Source of the DNA: JAHWKI01 sp035513575
GTDB taxonomy: Bacteria; Gemmatimonadota; Gemmatimonadetes; Longimicrobiales; RSA9
DNA length: 64,000 nucleotides
NCBI GenBank assembly: GCA_035513575.1
Contig: DATKBW010000040.1
Span: 1 to 64,000, forward strand
Direction of reading: 5' to 3'
In this document: positions 17,678-25,989 of the stretch, in pieces
How the letters are laid out: each line of letters begins with the position of its first letter
Numbering within the stretch: the first letter of the stretch is position 1
Made by a program: the position numbers and the translations under genes
The notes under the pieces: generated by a model
What the model was told of the DNA's origin: nothing
The model's database searches: none
Seen by the model: the letters and a program-made list of their open reading frames with translations, nothing else

Positions 17678-18079
17678 CTACGCGGGCCGGTGGCGCAGCT
17701 CGGGAACCCCCTGCTTGCCCGGCTCGGGGCGCTCCGCCGGTGCGCGGGTCCCCGCCAGCTGGGTCATGTGGTCGAGGAAGGTGCGCTCGCTCGGACGCAG
17801 CACCTCCACGCCGCTGGCGTCGACCTTGGCCAGCAGCCGGACGACCTCGGCCCGGTTGATCTCGTGGACGCGCTCGAGGGCCATGCCGTGCCACCGGCTC
17901 CGCGTCTCGCTGTCGCGCACGAGCGGGGCCGTGTAATGGGAGTTGGGCTGCTCCCTGACGCGGCGGCGTGCCCGTCCCCGTGCGCGGGCGAACCGCAGGA
18001 GCGGGATCGCCACGAGGACGGCGGCCACGAGCATCAGCAGCCCGAGCGGAACGAAGGAAACGGGAATCAACGCGTCCAT
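17678..18079 (-). CDS. Small single-helix membrane protein with DUF6576-like tail
   Basis: The 133-residue product begins with one hydrophobic helix (residues 4-29), then a strongly basic stretch (ARARGRARRRVR), which predicts a cytoplasmic C-terminus. Residues 68-107 read ALERVHEINRAEVVRLL...GVEVLRPSERTFLDHM, close to the 'LDKI...GidSLTpeErrFLdr' motif found at the end of many rhomboid-type and TPR proteins. The start ATG 18079 is just before the helix, and no strong ribosome site is visible. The function is unknown. It lies between the desaturase and lipoprotein genes on the same strand. Confidence 0.6.
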   Translation of the reverse strand: MDALIPVSFVPLGLLMLVAAVLVAIPLLRFARARGRARRRVREQPNSHYTAPLVRDSETRSRWHGMALERVHEINRAEVVRLLAKVDASGVEVLRPSERTFLDHMTQLAGTRAPAERPEPGKQGVPELRHRPA

Positions 18080-18207
18080 GATCGAGAATACCCCACTCTC
18101 GTTCCGATGTCCCGAGGGAGCCAGTGGTTGCTCCCGGCTCGTGTACACGCGCCGCGCAGCGGACCCGGCGCGTCGGCCGCGACGGCGGATCCGCGTCGAG
18201 CCGCGCG

Positions 18208-19314
18208 TCAGGTCGCGAGGGCGCGGGGGGCTGCGTCGGGCTGGCCCAGGCGCTTCAGCATGCGCAGGTGCGAAGCGACGGCGGCGCGGAGTGTCGGCTG
18301 CGAGTGGTAGGGTACGCCGTGGCGCTCTGCGACCTCGCGGACGATGGGTGCGAGGGCCGGGTAGTGCACGCTGCACACCTGGGGGAAGAGGTGGTGCTCG
18401 ATCTGGTAGTTGAGCCCGCCGACATACCAGGAGAGGAGCCGGTTGCGGGGAGCGAAGTTGGAGGTGGTGGCCATCTCGTGGAGGAGCCAGGCCTGCTCCA
18501 TCTGTCCGCCGTCATCGGGGAGCGGGTACTCGGGCCCTTCGACGACGTGGGCGAGCTGGAAGATGACGCCGAGGATGGTGCCGGCGGTGAGGTGGGCGGC
18601 GAGGAAGCCGATGAGGAACTGCCACCAGGTGATGTCCAGGAGGAGGAGCGGCAGGACGATCATGTAGCCGTAGCAGACGAGCTTCATGATGATGAGGGTC
18701 GCGATCTCGCTCGGTGGGTGCCTGCGGTCGCGGTAGGGCCCGATGTCCTTCTTCAGGAACTGCTGGTAGTCCTTGGCGAAGACCCAGTTGAGGGTGGCGA
18801 GGCTGTAGGCGGCGAGGCCGTAGAAGTGCTGATAGCGGTGGAATCCGTAGCGCGGGGCGCCGGGTGAGAGCCGGAGCAGGGGCGACACGGTGAGGTCCTC
18901 GTCGACGCCGTGGATGTTGGTGTACGTGTGGTGGATCACGTTGTGGGTGATCTTCCACATGTAGCCGTTGGCGCCCAGGAGGTCGAAGGTGAACCCGAGG
19001 ACGCGGTTGATGCGGGGGTTCGCGGAGTAGGCGCCGTGGAGGGCGTCGTGGGCGACGGCGAAGCCGATCCCGGCCATTCCGACGCCCATGACGACGGCGA
19101 GGCCGAGCATGGTCCATGGGGAGAACCGGCCGCTCATGATGAGGCCGTACGCCCCGAAGGTGGTCCCGAGCATGATGACGGTCTTCAGCACCATGGAGCG
19201 ATCGGCCTTGGTGGAGAGGCCGGTCTCCTCGAAGTAGGCGGCGACGCGGTCCTTCACCTCCGGGATGAACAGCGCCGCGTCCTTTTTCGGGAACCGGATC
19301 TTCGCTTGTGCCAT
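18208..19314 (-). CDS. Membrane fatty-acid (acyl-CoA) desaturase, front-end type
   Basis: The 368-residue product introduces a double bond into membrane fatty acids. Three histidine boxes are visible: HDALH (about residue 89), HNVIHHTYTN (about 124) and QIEHHLFP (about 305). The Gln in the last box is typical of front-end/linoleoyl-CoA type (delta-6-like) desaturases rather than delta-9 enzymes. Four membrane helices separate the boxes. ATG 19314 is chosen over the longer upstream frame because the family begins with a short K-R-F segment such as AKIRFPKKD, and AGGAAGG lies upstream. No cytochrome b5 domain is present, so an external electron donor (ferredoxin) is likely. It is divergent from the amidase gene. 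Confidence 0.9.
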   Translation of the reverse strand: MAQAKIRFPKKDAALFIPEVKDRVAAYFEETGLSTKADRSMVLKTVIMLGTTFGAYGLIMSGRFSPWTMLGLAVVMGVGMAGIGFAVAHDALHGAYSANPRINRVLGFTFDLLGANGYMWKITHNVIHHTYTNIHGVDEDLTVSPLLRLSPGAPRYGFHRYQHFYGLAAYSLATLNWVFAKDYQQFLKKDIGPYRDRRHPPSEIATLIIMKLVCYGYMIVLPLLLLDITWWQFLIGFLAAHLTAGTILGVIFQLAHVVEGPEYPLPDDGGQMEQAWLLHEMATTSNFAPRNRLLSWYVGGLNYQIEHHLFPQVCSVHYPALAPIVREVAERHGVPYHSQPTLRAAVASHLRMLKRLGQPDAAPRALAT

Positions 19315-19456
19315 GCGTGCCTTCCTGGGAGGGGTCCCTGCGGCTCCGCGTGGGCAGCCGCACAGTGAAGATGGCATGGTCGTCGGAAAACCGCACCGGT
19401 CTCGGCGGCCTTTCCGCCGGTTTCCTCCGTCCGGCCGATCCGGTATGATCCCGTAC

Positions 19457-20176
19457 ATGCGACGCGCCGCCTCCCTCGCCCTGCTCCTTGCGACCGCCCT
19501 CGCCGCCTGCGCCGTGCACGGCGCCGTCCCGTCGGACGCGTCGTCGCACGCGCCACGGATCGTGGACCGGCCGATCTCCTTCTCGCCGGAGCGGCAGGCG
19601 AATACGCTGGCGTACATCCGGGAGCACTACGGACTGACGCCGCCGGACCTCACCATCACGCCGCGCGTCGTGGTGCTGCACTGGACGGCGATCGACGACC
19701 TCGAGGCCTCCTTCCGCGCGTTCGACCGCGAGACGCTGGCCGGTCGGCCGGAGCTGTCCGCGGCGGGGGACGTGAACGTCTCCATCCATTTTCTCGTGGA
19801 CAAGGACGGCTCGATCTACCGCCTCATGCCCGAGACCTGGATGGCGCGGCACGTGATCGGCCTGAACTACGACGCGGTCGGCGTGGAGAACGTAGGGACA
19901 GGGGACGGGGAGGGGGACACGCTGACGGAGGCGCAGATCGAGGCGAACATCCGGCTGGTCCGCTACCTGGCGGGGAAGCATCCCAGGATCGAGTACCTGA
20001 TCGGCCACCACGAGTACGAGGCGTTCGAGGGCCACCCGCTATGGCGCGAGCGGGATGAGGGCTATCGCACCGCGAAGATCGATCCGGGGCAGCGATTCAT
20101 GCGCGCCGTGCGCGGCGGCGTGGCGGACCTGGGTCTGAAGGACGTCGGGGACATCCGGGCCGAGGCGGCGCGATGA
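19457..20176 (+). CDS. N-acetylmuramoyl-L-alanine amidase lipoprotein (amidase_2/PGRP fold)
   Basis: The 239-residue product cuts the bond between N-acetylmuramic acid and the stem peptide. The lipoprotein signal is MRRAASLALLLATALAAC (Cys 18), which is why ATG 19457 is preferred to the ATG four codons upstream. The zinc ligands expected in the amidase_2 fold are visible as the His in VVLHWTA, and the His residues of the SIHFLVDKDGSIYRL and YLIGHHEYE segments. Its stop overlaps the next start (ATGA), so it is translationally coupled to the DinB-fold gene. The likely location is the outer membrane or periplasm, in peptidoglycan turnover. Confidence 0.88.
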   Translation: MRRAASLALLLATALAACAVHGAVPSDASSHAPRIVDRPISFSPERQANTLAYIREHYGLTPPDLTITPRVVVLHWTAIDDLEASFRAFDRETLAGRPELSAAGDVNVSIHFLVDKDGSIYRLMPETWMARHVIGLNYDAVGVENVGTGDGEGDTLTEAQIEANIRLVRYLAGKHPRIEYLIGHHEYEAFEGHPLWRERDEGYRTAKIDPGQRFMRAVRGGVADLGLKDVGDIRAEAAR

Positions 20177-20694
20177 CCATGGTCGCCGCCCGGATCCGGA
20201 ACGTCCTCGTCCGCGAGCTCGGCGCGGTCGCCCGGGAAGTTGCGGCGTACCCGAGCGACGAGCTCCTGTGGCGCGAGGTGCCGGGGCTCCCCAACCCGGG
20301 GGGAACGCTGGCCCTTCACCTCGCGGGCAACCTCGAGCACTACGTGGGCGCGGTCCTCGGCGGCACCGGGTACGTCCGTGACCGGGATGCCGAGTTCGCC
20401 ACCCGTGGCCTGACCCGCGCGGAAGTCCGGGCGCGCGTCGAGGCCGCGGCTGCCGCCGTCGACCGGTCGCTCACGTCGGCGACGGGGGCGCAGGTCGAAG
20501 GCGAGTACCCGGAGATGGTGGCGGGCCAAAGGGTTCGCACGGCCGACTTCCTGGTGCACCTCGTATCGCACCTGGGCTATCACCTCGGCCAGCTCGACTA
20601 CCACCGCCGCATGGTCGCCCCCGACACCGGGGGGGTCGGCACGATCTCGCTCGCCGCGCTGCCAGATTACAGGAGCGGTCTCGTCATCGACTAG
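20173..20694 (+). CDS. DinB-fold protein (DUF1572-like)
   Basis: The 173-residue product shows the four-helix DinB/YfiT layout with His residues suited to metal binding: LHLAGNLEHY near residue 50 and HLVSHLGYHLGQLDYHRR near 135. Members include thiol-dependent transferases, but most are uncharacterised. ATG 20173 overlaps the amidase stop by four bases. The gene ends tail to tail with korB: both stop codons share the palindrome CTAG at 20691-20694. Confidence 0.82.
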   Translation: MTMVAARIRNVLVRELGAVAREVAAYPSDELLWREVPGLPNPGGTLALHLAGNLEHYVGAVLGGTGYVRDRDAEFATRGLTRAEVRARVEAAAAAVDRSLTSATGAQVEGEYPEMVAGQRVRTADFLVHLVSHLGYHLGQLDYHRRMVAPDTGGVGTISLAALPDYRSGLVID

Positions 20695-21746
20695 CGGAAA
20701 TCCTCCATGAGCTCGGCCAGGGCGTCGGCGCCCGGGCAGAGGTCTTCGTAGGGGAGGTCCACGAGAGGGCGCTCCACGGTGCCGAGCACCTCGTGCATGT
20801 CGCCGACATCCGATTCCACGAACAGCAACCCCGTGGCCACCTCGCCGGCCTCCTGGCGCTCCCGCAAGTAGCGGTACACGCGGTCGCGGCGCGTGGGGTC
20901 GAAGTCCTCCGGCACCTTCCGGAACCGGATCACGCTTCCGTCGTGCATGGGGACGTCCCGCACATCGCCCTCCGGGTAGTCCGCCGTGATGGCTCTCCGG
21001 AGCGGGACGAAATCCGCCTCCAGGACGGGTCGGTTCCGGTCGCGGGTGTAGCGGTAGCTCTTGGTGGAGGCTTCGTGGTCGTTGAAGGTGACGCAGGGCG
21101 AGATCACGTCGACGAGGGCGAACCCGCGGTGCGTGAGGCCGGCCTTGAGGATGGGGACGAGCTGGGCCTTGTCGCCGGAAAAGGACCGGGCGACGAAGGT
21201 CGCGCCGAGGGAGAGGGCGAGGAAGACGGGGTCGATGGGGGTCTGCAGGTTCGCCTCGCCCCGCTTCGACTTCGAGCCGAGGTCGGCGGAGGCGGAGAAC
21301 TGCCCCTTGGTGAGGCCGTAGACGCCGTTGTTCTCCAGCACGTAGAGCATGTTCACGTTGCGGCGGATCGCGTGGCAGAGCTGGCCGATCCCGATGGACA
21401 GGGAATCGCCATCGCCGGAGATGCCGATGTAGCTGAGGCCGGAGTTGGCGGCGTTCGCGCCGGTGGCCAGCGCCGGCATGCGGCCGTGGACCCCGTTGAA
21501 TCCGTGCGCGGTGGCCAGGAAATAGGCGGGCGTCTTGCCGGAGCAGCCGATCCCGCTCAGCTTGGCCACCCGATGGGGCGGGATGTCGAGCTGGAAGAAG
21601 GCGTCGACGATGGCGGCGGTGACGGAGTCGTGGCCGCAGCCGGCGCACAGCGTGGACATGGAGCCCTCGTAATCCAGCCGCGTCAGCCCCAGCGCGTTCC
21701 GTTCCCGCCGGGCGTGATGGATCCTTGGCTTCCTGATGTAGCTCAT
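20691..21746 (-). CDS. korB: 2-oxoacid:ferredoxin oxidoreductase, beta subunit (KorB)
   Basis: The 351-residue product binds thiamine diphosphate and a [4Fe-4S] cluster and, with KorA, oxidises a 2-oxoacid (probably 2-oxoglutarate) to its CoA ester, reducing ferredoxin. CAGCGHDS (residues 34-41) and a later GIGCSGK supply cluster cysteines. GDGDSLSIG through LENNGVYGLTKGQ is the TPP-binding motif (GDGD about 25 residues before NN). Its ATG overlaps the korA stop (ATGA, 21743-21746), so both are coupled. It is the last gene of the operon that starts at 25677. Together with KorA it can replace the classical 2-oxoglutarate dehydrogenase; the exact substrate cannot be read from the sequence. Confidence 0.9.
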   Translation of the reverse strand: MSYIRKPRIHHARRERNALGLTRLDYEGSMSTLCAGCGHDSVTAAIVDAFFQLDIPPHRVAKLSGIGCSGKTPAYFLATAHGFNGVHGRMPALATGANAANSGLSYIGISGDGDSLSIGIGQLCHAIRRNVNMLYVLENNGVYGLTKGQFSASADLGSKSKRGEANLQTPIDPVFLALSLGATFVARSFSGDKAQLVPILKAGLTHRGFALVDVISPCVTFNDHEASTKSYRYTRDRNRPVLEADFVPLRRAITADYPEGDVRDVPMHDGSVIRFRKVPEDFDPTRRDRVYRYLRERQEAGEVATGLLFVESDVGDMHEVLGTVERPLVDLPYEDLCPGADALAELMEDFR

Positions 21747-23620
21747 GCGCCCCCCCCGATCTCGAGTCCGGCGTCCTCCGTCGCGGCCACACCGGCCGGT
21801 CCGCCGTTGAGGCCGGGGGGCTCCGGGATGCCGAGCCCGGCGAGGATCCCGTTGACCACGCGGCCGGGGCTCGCGGGCATGCCGTCGTAGAGACCGATGG
21901 CGGACATGCGGTCGCGTGGCACGCCGGTCTCCATGGCGAGCATCCTCAGCAGCTGGGCGTCCCGGTTCTGCTCCACCACGAACGTGCGCGCGTGGCGCAC
22001 CAGGAACTCGGCGACGAGGGGGTGGAACGGGAAACCGCGGACCCGCAGGACGTCGGCCCTCACCCCCATGGCCTCGAGACGCTCCCGTGCCTCGAGCACC
22101 GCGCTGCGGCAGCCGCCGATGGTGACAATGCCGATGTCGGCGCCCGGCGTGGCACGGGTCTCGGGCTCGGGGAGGGCGGTGCGCGCCGAATCCACCTTCC
22201 GGTCCAGCCGGTCCACCACCTCCATGTAACCCGCGCCATCCTCCGTGTAACGGGCGTGGCTGTCGTGGCCGGACCCGCGCGTGAAGTACGCGCCCTTCGG
22301 GTGGCTGCCCGGGAGCGACCGGTAGGGGATGTGGTCGCCATCGACGTCCAGGTAGCGGGCGAACCCGCCCGCGGCCTCGAGCTGCTCCGCGCTCAGGACC
22401 TTGCCGCGGTCGGGGCGGTAGGCGTCGTCCCAGCGGAGCCGTGGCACGACCCAGTCGTTCATGCCGATGTCCAGGTCGCTCAGGACGAACACCGGCGTCT
22501 GGAAGCGCTCGGCCAGGTCGAACGCGCGCACCGCGAAATCGAAGCACTCCGCGGGGTCGCCCGGGAACAGGACGATGTGCCGCGTGTCGCCGTGGGAGGC
22601 GTAGGCCACGACCATGAGATCGCCCTGCTGCGTGCGCGTCGGCATCCCGGTGGATGGGCCCGTGCGCTGGACGTCGAAGAACACGCAGGGGATCTCGGCG
22701 TAATAGGCGAGGCCGATGAACTCGCTCATCAGGGAGATCCCCGGCCCGCTGGTGGCGGTGAACGATCGCGCCCCCATCCACCCCGCCCCGATGACGATCC
22801 CGGCGGCCGCCAGCTCGTCCTCCGCCTGCACGATGGCGACACGCAGCCGCCCCGTCTCCGGGTCTTTGCGGAACCGGTCCGACAGCCCCGCGAAGGCGTC
22901 CACCAGGGAGGTGGAGGGTGTGATGGGGTACCAGGCGGCGACCGTGGCGCCCGCGTAGATGCAGCCCAGCGCGGCCGCGGTGTTGCCGTCGATCAGGATC
23001 GAGTCCGCGGTGGAGTCCTGCCGCTCCAGCCGGATGGGGAGCGGACACGGGTGGTGGGCCCGCACGTGGTCGTGGCCCAGCTTGAACGCCTCGTGGTTGG
23101 AGTCCAGCAGCTTCTTCTTGGACCCGTAGGACTCCCGGATCAGCCCTTCCACCACCTCCGTGTCCACGCCCAGCAGTGCCGCCAGCGCGCCCACCATGAT
23201 GATGTTGCGCAGCAGGATGCGCGTGCGGCTTCCCTGGAACCGCTCGTTGGACAGGTCGGCCAGCGGCACGCCGATGAAGGTCACGTCATCGCGCCGGGCT
23301 TCGCGCTGGAGCGTCCAGGACGTGTCGTGGAGGACCCACCCGCCAGGCCGGACCTCGGCCACGTCCCGCGCCTGTGTGGCGGGATTGAGCACGACCGCCA
23401 GGTCGAATACGCCGGTGCGCGCCGTGTGGCCGCGGCCGTTCACCCGGATCTCGTACCACGTCGGCAGGCCCTGGATGTTGGACGGGAACAGGTTCTTCCC
23501 CGAGACCGGGATCCCCATCCGGAAGATGGCCTGCATCAGCAGCGTGTTGGCGCTGGCCGACCCGGTGCCGTTGATGGTGGCGATCTTGAGGGCGAAGTCG
23601 TTCACGGCGAGTTGCGTCAT
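21743..23620 (-). CDS. korA: 2-oxoacid:ferredoxin oxidoreductase, fused gamma-alpha subunit (KorA)
   Basis: In the 625-residue product, residues 1-180 are the gamma domain (INGTGSASANTLLMQAIFRMG, with GLPTWYEIRVNGRG) that binds CoA-side groups. The rest is the alpha domain (GCIYAGATVAAWYPITPSTSLVDAF, with the conserved YPITPS). Later segments QAEDELAAAG and GPGISLMSEF complete the TPP-enzyme fold. The order gamma-alpha is the usual one for KorA in aerobic bacteria. ATG 23620 begins 63 bases after the stop of the Fe-S oxidoreductase gene. No delta/ferredoxin subunit gene is present, which fits electrons leaving through the neighbouring oxidoreductase. Confidence 0.9.
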   Translation of the reverse strand: MTQLAVNDFALKIATINGTGSASANTLLMQAIFRMGIPVSGKNLFPSNIQGLPTWYEIRVNGRGHTARTGVFDLAVVLNPATQARDVAEVRPGGWVLHDTSWTLQREARRDDVTFIGVPLADLSNERFQGSRTRILLRNIIMVGALAALLGVDTEVVEGLIRESYGSKKKLLDSNHEAFKLGHDHVRAHHPCPLPIRLERQDSTADSILIDGNTAAALGCIYAGATVAAWYPITPSTSLVDAFAGLSDRFRKDPETGRLRVAIVQAEDELAAAGIVIGAGWMGARSFTATSGPGISLMSEFIGLAYYAEIPCVFFDVQRTGPSTGMPTRTQQGDLMVVAYASHGDTRHIVLFPGDPAECFDFAVRAFDLAERFQTPVFVLSDLDIGMNDWVVPRLRWDDAYRPDRGKVLSAEQLEAAGGFARYLDVDGDHIPYRSLPGSHPKGAYFTRGSGHDSHARYTEDGAGYMEVVDRLDRKVDSARTALPEPETRATPGADIGIVTIGGCRSAVLEARERLEAMGVRADVLRVRGFPFHPLVAEFLVRHARTFVVEQNRDAQLLRMLAMETGVPRDRMSAIGLYDGMPASPGRVVNGILAGLGIPEPPGLNGGPAGVAATEDAGLEIGGGA

Positions 23621-23683
23621 GTCGTCGGCGCGTTGCGCTATCGGCAGGGTGAGGGGGGAGATGAGACTCGAGGGCGCAGAGCG

Positions 23684-25474
23684 TCAGCGCGCCACGGGGG
23701 CCGCAGCCTCCCTCCCCGCGTACGGGATCAGCAGCTCGAACTTGGCCATGTCCCAGGCCGCCGTCGGGCACCGTTCGGCGCACAGCCCGCAGTGGACGCA
23801 CAGGTCCTCGTCCTTGACCATGACGCGCCCGGTATGCGGGAGGTCCGCGGAGACGTAGATGGCCTGCTGGAGGTTGAGGGCCGGGGCCTTGAGCCGGGGG
23901 CGCAGCTCGGCCTCGTCGCCGTTGACGGTGATGGTCAGGCACTCCACGGGGCACACATCGATGCAGGCGTCGCACTCGATGCAGAGGGGCGCGGTGAAAT
24001 GCGTCTGGACGTCGCAGTTGAGGCAGCGCTCCACCTCGCGGAGCGTCTGCCGGTAGTCGAATCCCAGCTCGGCCTCGACATCGAGCTGTTTGAGCCGGGC
24101 CTCGACCTCCGCGTAGCGCATGGGCGTGCGCTCGGACTCGTCGTAGTCGTTGGAGTAGCTCCACTCGTGGAGCCCCATCTTGAGCGACGCGAGGTTCATC
24201 CCGTACGGTGGCCGCTCGGTCAGCGGAAGGCCGTGGCAGAGGTTGTGGATGGAGATGGCCGCCTGATGGCCGTGCTCCACGGCCCAGATGACGTTCTCGG
24301 GCCCCCACGCCGCGTCGCCGCCGAAGAACACGCCGGGACGGGTGCTGACGAAGGTGGTCCGGTCCACCACCGGCAGGCCGCGGTCGTCGAGGTCGATCCC
24401 GATGTCCCGCTCGATCCACGGGAACGCGGCGTCCTGCCCGATGGCCACGATCACGTCGTCGCAGGGGATGACCACGGTGCCGGTTTGCTTCTGGTGCAGC
24501 CCGCCCTCGTCCTCCCACGACTCGTAGACGTCGAACTCCATCCCGGTCAGACGGCCGTCCTCGACGACGAACCGCGTGGGCGAGTGGTTCTCGACGATCT
24601 CGACGCCCTCGCTCTCCGCGTCCTCCAGCTCCCACGCGCTGGCCTTGAAGTAGCCCCGGGGCTTGCGCGCCATGACCTTCACCTCCGTGCCGCCGATGCG
24701 CAGGGCGGTGCGGCAGCAGTCCATGGCGGTGTTGCCGACGCCGATGACCAGCACGCGCTCCCCGATGGACTCCGTGTGCCCGAACGCCACCGACTCCAGC
24801 CAGTCGATGCCGATGTGCACGTGGTCCGCGTCGTCGTAGCGCCCCGGCAGCTCGAGGTTCTTGCCGCGGGGCGCGCCCGATCCCACGAACACCGCGTCCC
24901 AGCGTTCCTCGAGGAGCGCCGCCATGCTGGCGATGGGCGTGTTCAGGCGCAGGTCCACGCCCATGTCGAGGATGTAGCCGATCTCGTCATCGAGCACCGC
25001 GGGCGGGAGCCGGAACTGGGGGATGTTCGTCCACATGAGGCCGCCGGCCCGACCCTGCTTCTCGAAGATCGTGACCTCGTAACCCAGCGGCATCAGGTCG
25101 TTGGCGACGGTGAGCGACGCCGGCCCCGCGCCCACGCACGCGATCCGTCTCCCGTTCTTCGTCGCGGGAGCCGTCGGCAGCCGGTCCGTGATGTCGCCCC
25201 GCAGATCCGCCGCCACCCGCTTGAGGCGGCATATGGCGACGGGCCCCTCCTCCACCCGGGCACGGCGGCAGGCGGGCTCGCACGGCCGGTCGCACGTCCG
25301 CCCCAGGACCCCGGGGAAGACGTTGGACTGCCGGTTCAGCATGTACGCGTCGGTGTAGCGCCCCTGCGCGATCAGCCGGATGTAGCCGGGCACATCGGTG
25401 TGGGCGGGGCAGGCCCACTGGCAGTCGACGACGCGGTGGTAGTACTGCGGATTCCCTACGTCGGTCGGCTCCAT
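23684..25474 (-). CDS. FAD-dependent oxidoreductase with two C-terminal [4Fe-4S] clusters (GltD/NfnB-like)
   Basis: The 596-residue product resembles the small subunit of glutamate synthase/NfnB extended by a bacterial ferredoxin. The N-terminal Cys segments CQWACPAHTDVPGYI and RTCDRPCEPACRR form the GltD-type Fe-S domain. GAGPASLTVANDL is the FAD Rossmann motif and VIGVGNTAMDCCRTA the NAD(P)-binding one. The C-terminal CIECDACIDVCPVEC and CVHCGLCAERCP hold two clusters. ATG 25474 is chosen because family members begin just before the first Cys segment. It overlaps the preceding small gene by 19 bases. The position before korAB suggests that it passes electrons from the 2-oxoacid oxidoreductase to NAD(P)+ or ferredoxin; this is inferred. 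Confidence 0.85.
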   Translation of the reverse strand: MEPTDVGNPQYYHRVVDCQWACPAHTDVPGYIRLIAQGRYTDAYMLNRQSNVFPGVLGRTCDRPCEPACRRARVEEGPVAICRLKRVAADLRGDITDRLPTAPATKNGRRIACVGAGPASLTVANDLMPLGYEVTIFEKQGRAGGLMWTNIPQFRLPPAVLDDEIGYILDMGVDLRLNTPIASMAALLEERWDAVFVGSGAPRGKNLELPGRYDDADHVHIGIDWLESVAFGHTESIGERVLVIGVGNTAMDCCRTALRIGGTEVKVMARKPRGYFKASAWELEDAESEGVEIVENHSPTRFVVEDGRLTGMEFDVYESWEDEGGLHQKQTGTVVIPCDDVIVAIGQDAAFPWIERDIGIDLDDRGLPVVDRTTFVSTRPGVFFGGDAAWGPENVIWAVEHGHQAAISIHNLCHGLPLTERPPYGMNLASLKMGLHEWSYSNDYDESERTPMRYAEVEARLKQLDVEAELGFDYRQTLREVERCLNCDVQTHFTAPLCIECDACIDVCPVECLTITVNGDEAELRPRLKAPALNLQQAIYVSADLPHTGRVMVKDEDLCVHCGLCAERCPTAAWDMAKFELLIPYAGREAAAPVAR

Positions 25475-25677
25475 CGCTTCTCGGGCTTCGAGGGGTCGGG
25501 GTCGTCGCTCACGGAGAACAGCGGGCACATCCAGCCGGTGCACCGGACCCGATAGTCCAGGCACACGAGGTCGGCGGGGTCGTGCAGCGACACGCGCTCG
25601 CGCGGAGCGCGTCCGGGTTTCAGCACGACGGGCACGTTCCGGTCGACGGCGGAGCAGTAGGCTCGGCGGACGTCCAC
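25456..25677 (-). CDS. Small Cys-containing protein, first gene of the korAB operon
   Basis: The 73-residue product starts at ATG 25677. It has one N-terminal Cys (RRAYCSAVDRNVPVVL) and a tight Cys group, DLVCLDYRVRCTGWMCPLF, which could bind zinc or an Fe-S cluster. The spacing C-x7-C-x4-C is not a standard motif that I recognise. Its 3' end overlaps the start of the oxidoreductase gene by 19 bases, so it is very likely translated and coupled. It could be a metal-binding accessory or assembly factor of the complex. The function is unknown. Confidence 0.6.
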   Translation of the reverse strand: MDVRRAYCSAVDRNVPVVLKPGRAPRERVSLHDPADLVCLDYRVRCTGWMCPLFSVSDDPDPSKPEKRWSRPT

Positions 25678-25824
25678 GCGTCACCTCCGGCGCTGAGGAG
25701 AGACCGGCCGGGCCGCAGGCTCGCGCTGCCCTCCCGTGGCGGCATCCGCGGATCTCTGCGTCCCGTGACGGGGACCCGGCTCGATGGGTCTGGGGGCAGC
25801 ATCAATATGCTCGCCGGGGCGCCG

Positions 25825-25863
25825 GTAGGGCAAGTCCCTACAGGCCGAGGGGATAGTCCCTAC
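25825..25863. promoter_or_regulatory. Two 17-bp dyads upstream of the korAB operon
   Basis: GTAGGG-CAAGT-CCCTAC (25825-25841, a perfect dyad) and GAGGGG-ATAGT-CCCTAC (25847-25863, imperfect) have centres exactly 22 bases apart, two helical turns. They sit about 150-185 bases before the operon's first start codon, in a 312-base gap (25678-25989) that holds no gene. The half-site AGTCCC/GGGACT recalls sites of NarL/FixJ-family response regulators such as DosR. The regulator is not in the window. The rest of the gap shows nothing further. Confidence 0.5.
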
Positions 25864-25989
25864 AGCGACCGGGCACGGGGGGCGCGGACCGGCCGCGGCC
25901 CTCCGGAGCGCGTGTCGGCCCGGGGGCCGGCAGGGACCGGATGGCCGCGGCCGTGATGCCGTTTCCGGCGCGTTCTCAGCGCGTTCCGC

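Noticed and set aside
21992..25555. A 1187-codon plus-strand frame opposite korA and the Fe-S oxidoreductase
   Set aside because: It spans two genuine minus-strand genes and their boundary, and its composition is that of an antisense shadow.
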